From: Nitrospirota bacterium
GTDB taxonomy: Bacteria; Nitrospirota; Thermodesulfovibrionia; Thermodesulfovibrionales; SM23-35
Assembly: GCA_018262395.1 (NCBI GenBank)
Contig: JAGSYM010000060.1
Span: 1-6,647, forward strand
DNA: 6,647 nt
Direction of reading: 5' to 3'
Position numbers and translations under genes: made by a program. Below the pieces are notes generated by a model. The model was not told the DNA's origin and made no database searches. It saw nothing but the letters and a program-made list of their open reading frames with translations. Shown here piece after piece: positions 1-5,851 of this stretch (the stretch's first letter is position 1; each line of letters begins with the position of its first letter).

Positions 1-1
1 T

Positions 2-337
2 GTTGTCGATGATGACCTGCACATTCAGAGGCTTTATAAAGAGGAGTTTGAAGATGAGGGGTATGAGGTTGTTGTCGCTTCTAACGGGCAGGAGGCAATT
101 GAAATGTTCGAGAAGGAAGTCCCTGATATTGTAACGCTCGACATCCTGCTGCCTGATGTAGACGGTATCCGCATACTGAGACAGATGAAGGAAAAAAATC
201 CGAAAATCCCGATTATCATGTCAACTGCATATGATTACCGGGACGATTTTGCTGTGTGGGCATCAGAAGCCTATATAGTCAAATCGTCAGATATGGATGA
301 ATTAAAGGCCATGATAAAAAAATTGCTCAGTAAATAA
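2..337 (+). CDS. Single-domain (CheY-like) response regulator, 5' end outside window
   Basis: This is the C-terminal 111 residues of a receiver domain; the reading frame is open at the window edge, so the start lies upstream. The acidic pocket is seen as consecutive Asp codons at 8-16 (VVDDDLHIQRLY). The phospho-acceptor Asp is codon 140-142 in TLDILLPDVDG, the conserved Thr is codon 224-226 in MSTAYD, and the conserved Lys is codon 281-283 in YIVKSSD. The protein stops at TAA right after the last receiver helix (MIKKLLSK), so there is no output domain. By family knowledge such proteins take a phosphoryl group from a histidine kinase and act through protein contacts or phosphorelay. No kinase is visible here, so the partner is unknown. 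The stop lies 2 bases before the first ATG of the downstream molybdopterin pseudogene, which suggests the two were once co-transcribed. Confidence 0.9.
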   Translation, partial: VVDDDLHIQRLYKEEFEDEGYEVVVASNGQEAIEMFEKEVPDIVTLDILLPDVDGIRILRQMKEKNPKIPIIMSTAYDYRDDFAVWASEAYIVKSSDMDELKAMIKKLLSK

Positions 338-339
338 CC

Positions 340-713
340 ATGATGCGCTATATTTATTTGGAAAACACGCCATTTCGCGCGGCTCTCTAAAGGTGGTTTG
401 AAAAGTTTGAATTGGAGGGAGATTCTAAGCATCTTCCCGGAAAAGCTCTCAGGGTGATAGACTCCCTCTGCAGGATTACCGCAGAACCAGTAATTGCATG
501 AAATCTCTTCTCCGTTTTATCACTTATCAGCAATGGACGGTTATTCAGTGAAGTGTCCGGAGACGTCCGGTGGATCAACAGGAATATCTTGAGAGTGAAA
601 TGATCAGGTGCCTTGTGACTACTGTCCGGGAAGACAGTGAATTCAGGGAGATGGTCATGCAACTGGGTGGTTACGTTATCTCGGATATGCGAGCAGTAAT
701 CTGCAAAAATTAA
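340..713 (+). pseudogene. Remnant of a MoeA-type molybdopterin gene with C-terminal PBP-like domain
   Basis: No intact gene lies here, but translation in shifting frames gives recognisable pieces in the right order. From ATG 340, MMRYIYLENTPFRAAL resembles a MoeA N-terminus. It hits an in-frame TAA at 388-390, then continues in the same frame through RWFEKFELEG to RITAEPVIA (475-498), the MoeA GR(V/I)TAEPV motif. One extra base near 499 then shifts the frame, and 503-550 reads ISSPFYHLSAMDGYSV, the highly conserved MoeA SP-(A)MDGYAV block. From about 573 a third frame gives DQQEYLESEM and EFREMVMQLGGYVISDM, resembling the last helix of PBP-like substrate-binding domains (consensus like FR..V..LGGYD.S..G), ending at TAA 711-713. 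Intact MoeA-PBP fusions are around 640 residues, so about 500 residues are missing between 555 and 575. Intact, it would have served molybdenum cofactor synthesis. MoeA identity is fairly secure; the PBP assignment is weaker. Confidence 0.7.
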
Positions 714-1829
714 TTATCCCTCTTTTTCTGAATCAAGGCTCTGTGCACTCATGTCAAGAAGCCTCTTTGCTCCGATGAATCTCTTTAAATAAAATGGTGT
801 GGCCAGACTATCAATGGTAACCTTCTTGCTTTTTGACGAGGCGTGGATGAACAGGTTGTTCCCGAGGTAAATCCCGACGTGGGATGGATAAGATGCGTAG
901 GTTCTGAAGAAAACGAGATCGCCGATGGTGAGGTTATTTTCATCAACGGGTATGCCTTCCTTAAACTGCTCGCGTGCCGACCGTGGCAGATTAACTCCGA
1001 TCAGACTGTACACCTTTTTTACATATGCAGAACAATCAATGCCGAGCGGACTGTTGCCGCCAAACCGGTAGGGAATATCCAGCATTTTTTTTGCGAAGAG
1101 GATGAGTCTGTCTTGCAATCCCGACTCTGCAACATTCAGATGTTCTGCTACTTCTTCACTTTCCGTTTCCTCATGGGCCTGAGAGAGCATCGCTTCGTGC
1201 GGCTTTGCCTGCTTCAGTTCTTCCGGGCGTTTTAAGAGTACTTTCTGGCCTGGCCGCAGGGAATCTGTCTGGAGACTGTTTATCTCGATCAATTCGGCTG
1301 GGTCAATCTCAAATCGCTGTGCAATATTCCATACCGTATCACCTTTTTGTACCGCATAGTCTGTAGGATCGGCCTGTTTTATGGTGAGCTTTTGCCCGAT
1401 CTTCAGCTTCGTAGACCTCAAGCCGTTTATTTTCTTCAGTTCTTCTCCCGGCATGGAATATTTTTTTGACAATGAGCTGAGTGTATCGCCTTTCTTCACA
1501 ACATGAAATGATGGATCTTCCTGATGCGTCAGATCAGCCTCATTTCCCTGAACATGAACCGGATCTTTACTCATGTTTGTATGTTTCGTCCGGGCTTTAC
1601 GGAATTTCACATTCTTTTGTGACGGTATGGTTATTCTCATCCCCGGCAGAAGATGATCCGGATCTATTGAGTTGATCCTGATGATATCAGCAGAACTGAC
1701 CTTGAATTGTTTCGCTATAGTATGTGGATTATCGCCTTTTTTTACTTTATATTTTATATCAGCGTAACTGCTCTCAGAGATAATGACTGCAACAATCAGG
1801 GTAGTGATAAAAAGACAAAAGCTTTTCAT
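714..1829 (-). CDS. Secreted LysM (x3) and NlpC/P60 cell-wall peptidase
   Basis: The 371-residue product begins with a Sec signal peptide (MKSFC, hydrophobic core to about 18, likely cleavage after SSYA at 23). Three LysM repeats follow at about 27-69, 108-150 and 158-199, each starting with a KKGD/QKGD(T) motif and ending in a (L)xPGQ/IGQ-K(L/V) turn; they should bind peptidoglycan. After an acidic linker (200-237) comes an NlpC/P60 domain (about 239-358) with GIDCSAYV (catalytic Cys266), SHVGIYLG (His317) and FIHASS (His329), so the triad is complete. The family cuts peptide stems of peptidoglycan, typically between D-Glu and the diamino acid, in the periplasm or at the septum. An AAGGAGG ribosome site (1835-1841 on the complement) lies 5 bases before the ATG, in a 14-base gap after scpB, so it is probably co-transcribed with scpB. 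Its stop abuts the end of the molybdopterin remnant on the other strand. The exact cleavage specificity is not readable from sequence. Confidence 0.95.
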   Translation of the reverse strand: MKSFCLFITTLIVAVIISESSYADIKYKVKKGDNPHTIAKQFKVSSADIIRINSIDPDHLLPGMRITIPSQKNVKFRKARTKHTNMSKDPVHVQGNEADLTHQEDPSFHVVKKGDTLSSLSKKYSMPGEELKKINGLRSTKLKIGQKLTIKQADPTDYAVQKGDTVWNIAQRFEIDPAELIEINSLQTDSLRPGQKVLLKRPEELKQAKPHEAMLSQAHEETESEEVAEHLNVAESGLQDRLILFAKKMLDIPYRFGGNSPLGIDCSAYVKKVYSLIGVNLPRSAREQFKEGIPVDENNLTIGDLVFFRTYASYPSHVGIYLGNNLFIHASSKSKKVTIDSLATPFYLKRFIGAKRLLDMSAQSLDSEKEG

Positions 1830-1834
1830 ACGTG

Positions 1835-1841
1835 CCTCCTT
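1835..1841 (-). promoter_or_regulatory. Strong ribosome binding site of the LysM-NlpC/P60 gene
   Basis: The complement reads AAGGAGG, 5 bases before the ATG at 1829. It fills most of the 14 bases between the scpB stop and this start, which fixes the start codon and supports translation from a shared transcript. Confidence 0.8.
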
Positions 1842-1843
1842 GA

Positions 1844-2377
1844 TTATGCTGCCTCTTCACGGATCAGATCTTTGAGGGTAGGCAATTCTGTCAGATCCTT
1901 CAACCCAAAATACTGGAGGAATTCTCTTGTTGTGCCGTAGAGGAATGGTCTCCCGGGTGCCTCTTTGCGGCCCATGATCTTAATAAGCCTCTTGTCATAA
2001 AGGGTTCTGATAGCGCTGTCAGAATTGACCCCGCGAACCTGTTCAATCTCAGCCTTTATAATCGGCTGTTTATAAGCAATAATTGCAAGAGTTTCGAGCG
2101 CCGGCATGGACAGTTTGCCCGATGAATGGGTGCTCCGGAATTTCTTTACCCATTCGGCATATTGCGGATTTGTTACCATTTGATAGCCATTGGCTATCTC
2201 CACAATCAGCAAGCCTGCATTCCTCTCTTTGTATTCTGCCACGAGTTTATCCATGAGTTTCTTGATTTCAGCTTCAGGGAGCCCAAGAATTTCCTTGAAC
2301 GAAGACGCTGCCAGAACTTCTCCGGAAAGAAAGAGAAGTGCTTCAAGAATTGAAGTATGCTCCCTGCTTTCAGACAT
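1844..2377 (-). CDS. scpB: Segregation and condensation protein B
   Basis: The 177-residue product matches ScpB in length and motifs: ILEALLFLSGE at 10-20, LETLAIIAYKQPI at 94-106, RGVNSDSAIRTLYDKRLI at 115-132, and GRPFLYGTT followed by FLQYFGL at 142-158. ScpB is built of two winged-helix domains (here about 5-85 and 90-165), dimerises and binds the kleisin ScpA in the cytoplasmic SMC condensin complex that compacts and segregates chromosomes. The ATG is the only Met before the first helix; no clear Shine-Dalgarno precedes it. scpA, commonly directly upstream, is absent: a small basic reading frame ends 37 bases before this start. The LysM-NlpC/P60 gene follows after 14 bases, so a chromosome segregation factor and a wall hydrolase probably share a transcript. 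Confidence 0.95.
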   Translation of the reverse strand: MSESREHTSILEALLFLSGEVLAASSFKEILGLPEAEIKKLMDKLVAEYKERNAGLLIVEIANGYQMVTNPQYAEWVKKFRSTHSSGKLSMPALETLAIIAYKQPIIKAEIEQVRGVNSDSAIRTLYDKRLIKIMGRKEAPGRPFLYGTTREFLQYFGLKDLTELPTLKDLIREEAA

Positions 2378-2414
2378 AAATACGGATTAAATATATCAGA
2401 AATCGGCGAGAATT

Positions 2415-2600
2415 TCAATGATTGTCTTCAAAGATATCTTCTCTTACTATTTTTCTGTTCTGTTCTTTCAATTTCTTCCTGCTGTACCCTTTTTCGCCCT
2501 TTTGAGTCGTCACCGGATAGCTTCGGAGCCGGAGTACGGCTTCAAGGGGAACCCGCCTTTTTTGTCTTGTCTTCCTAATCGTTTTCATTGCGTGTACCAT
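2415..2600 (-). CDS. Small basic protein of unknown function upstream of scpB
   Basis: This 61-residue frame is not one I can assign to a named family. It is very basic (9 Lys and 9 Arg against 7 acidic residues), has no Cys, no signal peptide and no membrane segment, and ends in an acidic tail (REDIFEDNH). The central part, RRVPLEAVLRLRSYPVTTQ, followed by KGYSRKK, looks like a conserved folded or RNA-binding segment rather than random translation, but that is an impression only. Support for a real gene is a GGAG motif 6 bases before the ATG at 2600, same-strand placement 37 bases ahead of scpB, and filling an otherwise empty gap. An alternative start is the ATG at 2588. It might be nucleic-acid binding; I would not name a function. 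Confidence 0.5.
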   Translation of the reverse strand: MVHAMKTIRKTRQKRRVPLEAVLRLRSYPVTTQKGEKGYSRKKLKEQNRKIVREDIFEDNH

Positions 2601-2606
2601 GCTGTT

Positions 2607-2610
2607 CTCC
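2607..2610 (-). promoter_or_regulatory. Ribosome binding site of the small basic ORF
   Basis: The complement reads CGGAGAACAGC then ATG, giving GGAG with a 6-base spacer. This favours the start at 2600 over the in-frame ATG at 2588 and is the main support for this small gene being translated. Confidence 0.45.
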
Positions 2611-2627
2611 GAATATGATACCAGAAC

Positions 2628-2653
2628 ATTGTAAAAGGAATTTGTGATTTCAA
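2628..2653 (-). promoter_or_regulatory. Possible promoter of the scpB cluster
   Basis: On the complement a TACAAT -10-like hexamer (2628-2633) lies about 28 bases before the small ORF start. The best -35 candidate, TTGAAA (2648-2653), is only 14 bases away, shorter than usual for sigma-70. It sits in the divergent region between the leftward cluster and the rightward response regulator, where a promoter is expected. Weak support. Confidence 0.25.
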
Positions 2654-2693
2654 AGACAGATAGCGAATAAATGTTTTTAACAGTAACTGATAA

Positions 2694-2700
2694 GAGGAGG
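2694..2700 (+). promoter_or_regulatory. Ribosome-binding-like GAGGAGG before the response regulator
   Basis: GAGGAGG lies 9 bases before the TTG at 2710, in frame with the response regulator. It is the only good Shine-Dalgarno upstream of the receiver domain and is why the start is placed at 2710, although other starts are possible. Confidence 0.45.
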
Positions 2701-2709
2701 CTCCATATA

Positions 2710-2738
2710 TTGAAGCAAATGCTCCATTATTTTATAGT
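2710..2738 (+). promoter_or_regulatory. Possible sigma-70 promoter inside the 5' end of the response regulator frame
   Basis: TTGAAG (2710-2715), a 17-base spacer and TATAGT (2733-2738) fit a sigma-70 promoter. Transcription would begin near 2745, at or just before the GTG codons 2746 and 2755, giving a leaderless or very short-leader mRNA. This competes with the reading in which TTG 2710 is the start codon; both cannot operate on the same transcript. Confidence 0.35.
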
Positions 2739-3384
2739 ATATACTGTGCGTAAGGTGAAGGTACTCATTGCAGATGATCATGCGGTTGTTCGCAGTGGTT
2801 TGAGGCAGATTCTGTCTGCAACCAGTGATATTATTGTCAAAGACGAAGCAGCAAACGGAGCAGATGCGATCAGCATGATTTGCAAGAATACGTATGATAC
2901 AGTACTGTTGGATATTTCAATGCCTGGACGAAATGGTCTGGACATCCTGAAACAGATCAGGATACATGATCCAAAGCTTCCTGTCCTGATTTTAAGCATG
3001 CATCCTGAGAATGAATATGCACTGCGGTGTCTTAAGGCTGGGGCTGCGGGGTATCTGATAAAGGAAAGCGCGCCTGAAGAGGTCATTGCCGCTATCAGAA
3101 AGGTTGCAAGCGGCGGCAGATATATCAGCCTGTCACTGGCTGAGAAACTGCCTTTTGCATGGGAACCCCCAACGGAAAAACCACCCCATGCATACCTCTC
3201 TGACCGTGAATTTCAGGTAATGTGCATGTTTGCCAAAGGAAAGAAAACAGGTGAGATCTCTGCCGAATTATCCCTGAGTTCACAAACGATCAGTACCTAT
3301 AAAGCCCGTATTCTGGACAAAATGAAGATGCAATCGATAGCACAAGTTATCCGCTATGCAATCGAAAATGGATTGGTTCCATGA
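2710..3384 (+). CDS. NarL/FixJ-family response regulator (receiver + LuxR-type HTH)
   Basis: The product has a receiver domain followed by a LuxR-type helix-turn-helix. Numbered from the TTG at 2710 (224 residues), the acidic pair is Asp22-Asp23 in VLIADDH, the phospho-acceptor is Asp68 in LLDISMPGRNGL, and the switch Ser96 (LILSMH) and Lys118 (YLIKESAPEEV) are present. The DNA-binding domain spans about 163-220 (LSDREFQVM, GKKTGEISAELSLSSQTISTYKARILDKM). Phosphorylation of this family usually promotes dimerisation and binding to inverted or direct repeats. The start is uncertain: TTG 2710 has the best ribosome site, an ATG at 2671 has none, and GTG 2746 or 2755 gives the usual family N-terminus (VKVLIADDH) of about 210 residues. 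No sensor kinase is adjacent. Half-sites in the downstream gap are candidate targets. Confidence 0.93.
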   Translation: MKQMLHYFIVYTVRKVKVLIADDHAVVRSGLRQILSATSDIIVKDEAANGADAISMICKNTYDTVLLDISMPGRNGLDILKQIRIHDPKLPVLILSMHPENEYALRCLKAGAAGYLIKESAPEEVIAAIRKVASGGRYISLSLAEKLPFAWEPPTEKPPHAYLSDREFQVMCMFAKGKKTGEISAELSLSSQTISTYKARILDKMKMQSIAQVIRYAIENGLVP

Positions 3385-3397
3385 GCATCAGGCCGGC

Positions 3398-3480
3398 GTA
3401 GTAAAATTTCGATCCCGTCTTTTTCAAAACTACTACACGAAAAAAATAAAAATACTACAAGGCAAATAGTAGTATTTCGA
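3398..3480 (+). promoter_or_regulatory. Cluster of TACTAC/GTAGTA half-sites, candidate operator
   Basis: Four half-sites lie in 83 bases: GTAGTA at 3398-3403, ACTACTAC at 3429-3436, TACTAC at 3453-3458 and GTAGTA at 3469-3474. The last two form a perfect 9-bp inverted repeat, AAATACTAC (3450-3458) and GTAGTATTT (3469-3477), with a 10-base spacer. The outer two are also a direct repeat, GTAGTA(AAA)TTTCGA at 3398-3412 and GTAGTATTTCGA at 3469-3480. The stem is AT-rich and has no T-tract, so it does not look like an intrinsic terminator. Lying between a LuxR-type regulator and the HD-GYP gene, and upstream of its candidate promoter, it is most simply a binding site for a dimeric regulator, possibly the adjacent one. 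The binding protein is inferred. Confidence 0.55.
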
Positions 3481-3500
3481 CATACTTCCTGAGCCCTCTC

Positions 3501-3509
3501 TGGTATTCT
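3501..3509 (+). promoter_or_regulatory. Possible extended -10 promoter of the HD-GYP gene
   Basis: TGGTATTCT fits an extended -10 (TGn + TATTCT). No good -35 is found at 17 bases, as would suit an activator-dependent promoter. The implied start near 3516 would place the 3450-3477 inverted repeat at about -40 to -66. Confidence 0.3.
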
Positions 3510-3537
3510 TCTCACCATGAGATTTTCAACTATCGAC

Positions 3538-3544
3538 GGAGGGG
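3538..3544 (+). promoter_or_regulatory. Ribosome binding site of the PAS-HD-GYP gene
   Basis: GGAGGGG lies just before the ATG at 3549 (6 bases from the GGAGG core), fixing that start. Confidence 0.75.
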
Positions 3545-3548
3545 TATT

Positions 3549-4598
3549 ATGAGACAAACGAAAACAGAAGCACTCTATCACACGATCTTTGATCACGCTG
3601 TTGAAGGTATCTATCTTGTCACCCCAGAAGGAGAACTTGTTGCTGCCAATCCTGCATTCGCCCTCATATTCGGTTACGCATCACCTGAAGAACTTGCAAC
3701 ACATATCTCCAATCCCTGGGCCCAATTGTATTGTGAGCCTGAGGAGCGCGAAAAATTATGTCGCATTCTCATGAAGAGAGGCACCGTAACAGGATACGAA
3801 TCACGGGCCTGCCGAAAAGATGGCAGGGTGATAACAATATCCGAGAGCCTCGGCGCGGTGCGGGACAAAGAAGGTGGTTTACTTTACTTCAGGGGAAGTG
3901 TCGGTGATATTACCCTGCTGAAGCAAAATGCAGAAGCATATCATGAGAACGAGACAGATCTCCGTCTCATGCTTGAACAAGCCGAGCAGAACAAGGACGT
4001 GCTGCTCGGCATCATTGACGAAGTCTGTGTTTCACACAGGATGATGGAACACATGTATATCAATCTGGTGAGAGACATTGTGAATGCTCTCGACAGCAGG
4101 AGATGGTGGACGCGGGAACGCTCTCAGAGAGTGGCGTCTCATGCATTGGCGATTGCGGAAGGCATGGGGTTTCATGAAGATGAAAAGAGAACATTGCATT
4201 TTGGCGCTCTTCTGCACGATATAGGACAATCTGTCTTCTATGATGAACTGGTTGACAAACCGGAAAAACTCACTACCGATGAGGTTACACTCATAAGGAA
4301 ACATCCCGAGAAGGGGGCTATGGTTCTGAATAAAGCGAAAGGATTACGAAACGTTATGCCTTTTATCAGGCATCATCATGAGAGAGTAGACGGGAAGGGT
4401 TATCCGGACGGACTAAAAGGTGATGAGATTCCCCTGGGCGCCCGGATTATTCATGTGGCCACTGCATATGATTCCATAATGACTGACAGGCCCTACCGGG
4501 CTGCTCAAGGCAGGGAATATGCTCTCCGTGAAATTGCGCGGTGTACAAACACCCAGTTTGATCCCAGGGTCGCAGAAGTTGCGCTCAAAGTGCTTTAG
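3549..4598 (+). CDS. PAS-HD-GYP domain protein with altered active site
   Basis: The 349-residue cytoplasmic protein has an N-terminal PAS domain (about 8-125; HAVEGIYLVTPEGELVAANPAF, ending FRGSVGDITLLK), a probable coiled-coil linker (about 126-160) and a C-terminal HD-GYP domain (about 175-349). HD-GYP enzymes hydrolyse the second messenger c-di-GMP with a metal centre. Present are the HD pair His223-Asp224, His252 in RKHPEKG, HHHER at 275-279, DGKGYP at 281-286 and DRPYR at 313-317. Three normally conserved positions differ: the His of the usual TRGHSxRV is Arg191 (TRERSQRV), the Lys of HDIGK is Gln227, and the metal-binding Asp of the usual VADAYD is Thr305 (VATAYD). The family signature is thus clear but activity is doubtful; a c-di-GMP-binding or interaction role is possible. 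There is no membrane segment, so PAS would sense an internal signal. It follows a LuxR-type regulator and a putative operator cluster. Confidence 0.93.
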   Translation: MRQTKTEALYHTIFDHAVEGIYLVTPEGELVAANPAFALIFGYASPEELATHISNPWAQLYCEPEEREKLCRILMKRGTVTGYESRACRKDGRVITISESLGAVRDKEGGLLYFRGSVGDITLLKQNAEAYHENETDLRLMLEQAEQNKDVLLGIIDEVCVSHRMMEHMYINLVRDIVNALDSRRWWTRERSQRVASHALAIAEGMGFHEDEKRTLHFGALLHDIGQSVFYDELVDKPEKLTTDEVTLIRKHPEKGAMVLNKAKGLRNVMPFIRHHHERVDGKGYPDGLKGDEIPLGARIIHVATAYDSIMTDRPYRAAQGREYALREIARCTNTQFDPRVAEVALKVL

Positions 4599-4749
4599 TA
4601 GGTTGCTGAAAAAGTGTCTCAATAAAAGATATCAGAACCGTGTTCTCACATCTTCCCGCCAGATGACAACAGAATCTCTGCCGATGTATAATTGCCCAAT
4701 GTCCTGGGATGATATTTCCGAGGCAAATAATATTTATAGGGGATAACGC
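4599..4749 (+). other. Non-coding gap between HD-GYP gene and proB
   Basis: These 151 bases hold no supportable gene. Just after the HD-GYP stop is GGTTGCTGAAAAAGTG (4601-4616), which resembles ends of dispersed repeats that I recall from related bacteria, but no matching inverted copy is present here. A TTGCCC (4692-4697) is the only -35-like motif, without a well-spaced -10. No intrinsic terminator is evident. The proB ribosome site lies at its end. Confidence 0.5.
4738..4742 (+). promoter_or_regulatory. Ribosome binding site supporting the GTG start of proB
   Basis: AGGGG lies 7 bases before GTG 4750. It supports the GTG start, which also matches the conserved ProB N-terminus (KRIVIKIGSN). 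Confidence 0.6.
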
Positions 4750-5847
4750 GTGAAGCGGATCGTGATTAAGATAGGCAGTAATATTCTCGCTCACGAGAGA
4801 GATGGTCTCGACACCAGGAGAATCTCGACCATCAGCCGTGATATATCAGATTTGCAGGATAAAGGGTATGAAGTAGTCATTGTTTCCTCTGGTGCAATTG
4901 CTGCCGGCATGAGGAAACTTGGCTTAAAGACAAAACCAAAGGATATAAAGCTTAAGCAGGCTGCAGCAGCAGTCGGCCAGAGCGCACTCATGTGGGCATA
5001 TGAGCGCAATTTTGGAAATTTTGGGAAAAAGGTTGCGCAGGTTCTCCTGACACGGGACGATTTTGCTGACAGGAAGAGATATATCAATTCAAAAAATACT
5101 CTCCTGACGCTCCTTTCGTTTAAAGTTCTTCCCATAATTAATGAGAACGACACGGTTGCGACGGATGAAATCAAGTTTGGTGACAATGACCATCTTGCCT
5201 CTCTCGTTGCAAGTCTGATTGAAGCAGAGAGGTTGATCATCCTATCAGATGTTGAAGGGCTCTACACCGCTGATCCGCGAAGCAATGCACAGGCAAAGCT
5301 CATTGAGTATGTGGAGGAAATAACGCCTGCAATCGAAGAGAAAGCCGGAGGAGCCGGTAGTGCCTTAGGTACCGGCGGGATGTATTCAAAGATCCTTGCA
5401 GCCAAAAGAGCTGTTAGTCACGGTATTACCGTTCATATCATCAGTGGGAAACAGGAGAGAAGCCTTCTCCATATAATGGAAGGAAAACAGAGCGGTACTG
5501 TCTTCAAACCAAAGGATGAAAAGCTGTCTTCACGGAAAGGATGGATTGCGTACGGAAGCCGCTCAAAAGGCAGCCTTGTCATTGATGGTGGAGCGGTCAG
5601 AGCCCTTTTAGAAGGCGGAAAGAGCCTTCTTCCTTCCGGAATCGTGTCGGTTGAGGGTGAATTTGATACCGGAGACGCTGTTTACTGCGTGGATGCAAGG
5701 GGCAACCGGATTGCAAAAGGACTGACAAACTATTCCTCGTCAGAAATAAAAAAAATCAAGGGTAAAAAAACATCACAGATCGAAGAGATCCTTGGGTACA
5801 AATACTCGGAAGAAGCGATACACAGGGATAATCTCGTGCTGGTATAG
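4750..5847 (+). CDS. proB: Glutamate 5-kinase
   Basis: ProB phosphorylates L-glutamate with ATP to gamma-glutamyl phosphate, the first step of proline synthesis. The 365-residue product has the normal bacterial length and architecture: an amino-acid kinase domain (about 1-255) and a C-terminal PUA domain (about 272-350). Motifs seen are VIKIGSNIL (Lys7), VSSGAIAAGMRKLGL (Ser47), NENDTVATDEIKFGDNDHLA (131-150, with Asp134 and Asn146 at the expected glutamate-site positions), LSDVEGLYTADPR (165-177) and GTGGMYSKILAAKRA (207-221), which contributes to ATP binding. All expected residues are intact. Translation starts at GTG with an AGGGG site 7 bases upstream. proA, the partner, is not adjacent; the upstream 151 bases hold no gene, and the convergent DUF4416 gene ends 4 bases after the stop. 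Proline feedback control is known for the family but not readable here. Confidence 0.97.
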   Translation: MKRIVIKIGSNILAHERDGLDTRRISTISRDISDLQDKGYEVVIVSSGAIAAGMRKLGLKTKPKDIKLKQAAAAVGQSALMWAYERNFGNFGKKVAQVLLTRDDFADRKRYINSKNTLLTLLSFKVLPIINENDTVATDEIKFGDNDHLASLVASLIEAERLIILSDVEGLYTADPRSNAQAKLIEYVEEITPAIEEKAGGAGSALGTGGMYSKILAAKRAVSHGITVHIISGKQERSLLHIMEGKQSGTVFKPKDEKLSSRKGWIAYGSRSKGSLVIDGGAVRALLEGGKSLLPSGIVSVEGEFDTGDAVYCVDARGNRIAKGLTNYSSSEIKKIKGKKTSQIEEILGYKYSEEAIHRDNLVLV

Positions 5848-5851
5848 AACA

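Noticed and set aside
387..662. 91-residue minus-strand reading frame opposite the MoeA remnant
   Set aside because: It is antisense to recognisable MoeA and PBP fragments, has no recognisable motif and lacks a convincing ribosome site.
843..1235. 130-residue plus-strand reading frame
   Set aside because: It lies entirely antisense to the NlpC/P60 domain and linker, whose catalytic motifs are clear; its sequence is a Cys/Phe-rich shadow.
3450..3477. Inverted repeat as an intrinsic terminator for the response regulator
   Set aside because: The 9-bp stem has only two to three G-C pairs and is not followed by a T-run; extra half-sites nearby fit an operator better.
4519..4746. 75-residue plus-strand frame overlapping the end of the HD-GYP gene
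   Set aside because: It starts inside the conserved HD-GYP C-terminus in another frame and has no ribosome site or recognisable motif.
4791..5240. 149-residue minus-strand reading frame
   Set aside because: It is antisense to the conserved kinase domain of proB and shows a low-complexity Ser/Arg-rich shadow composition.
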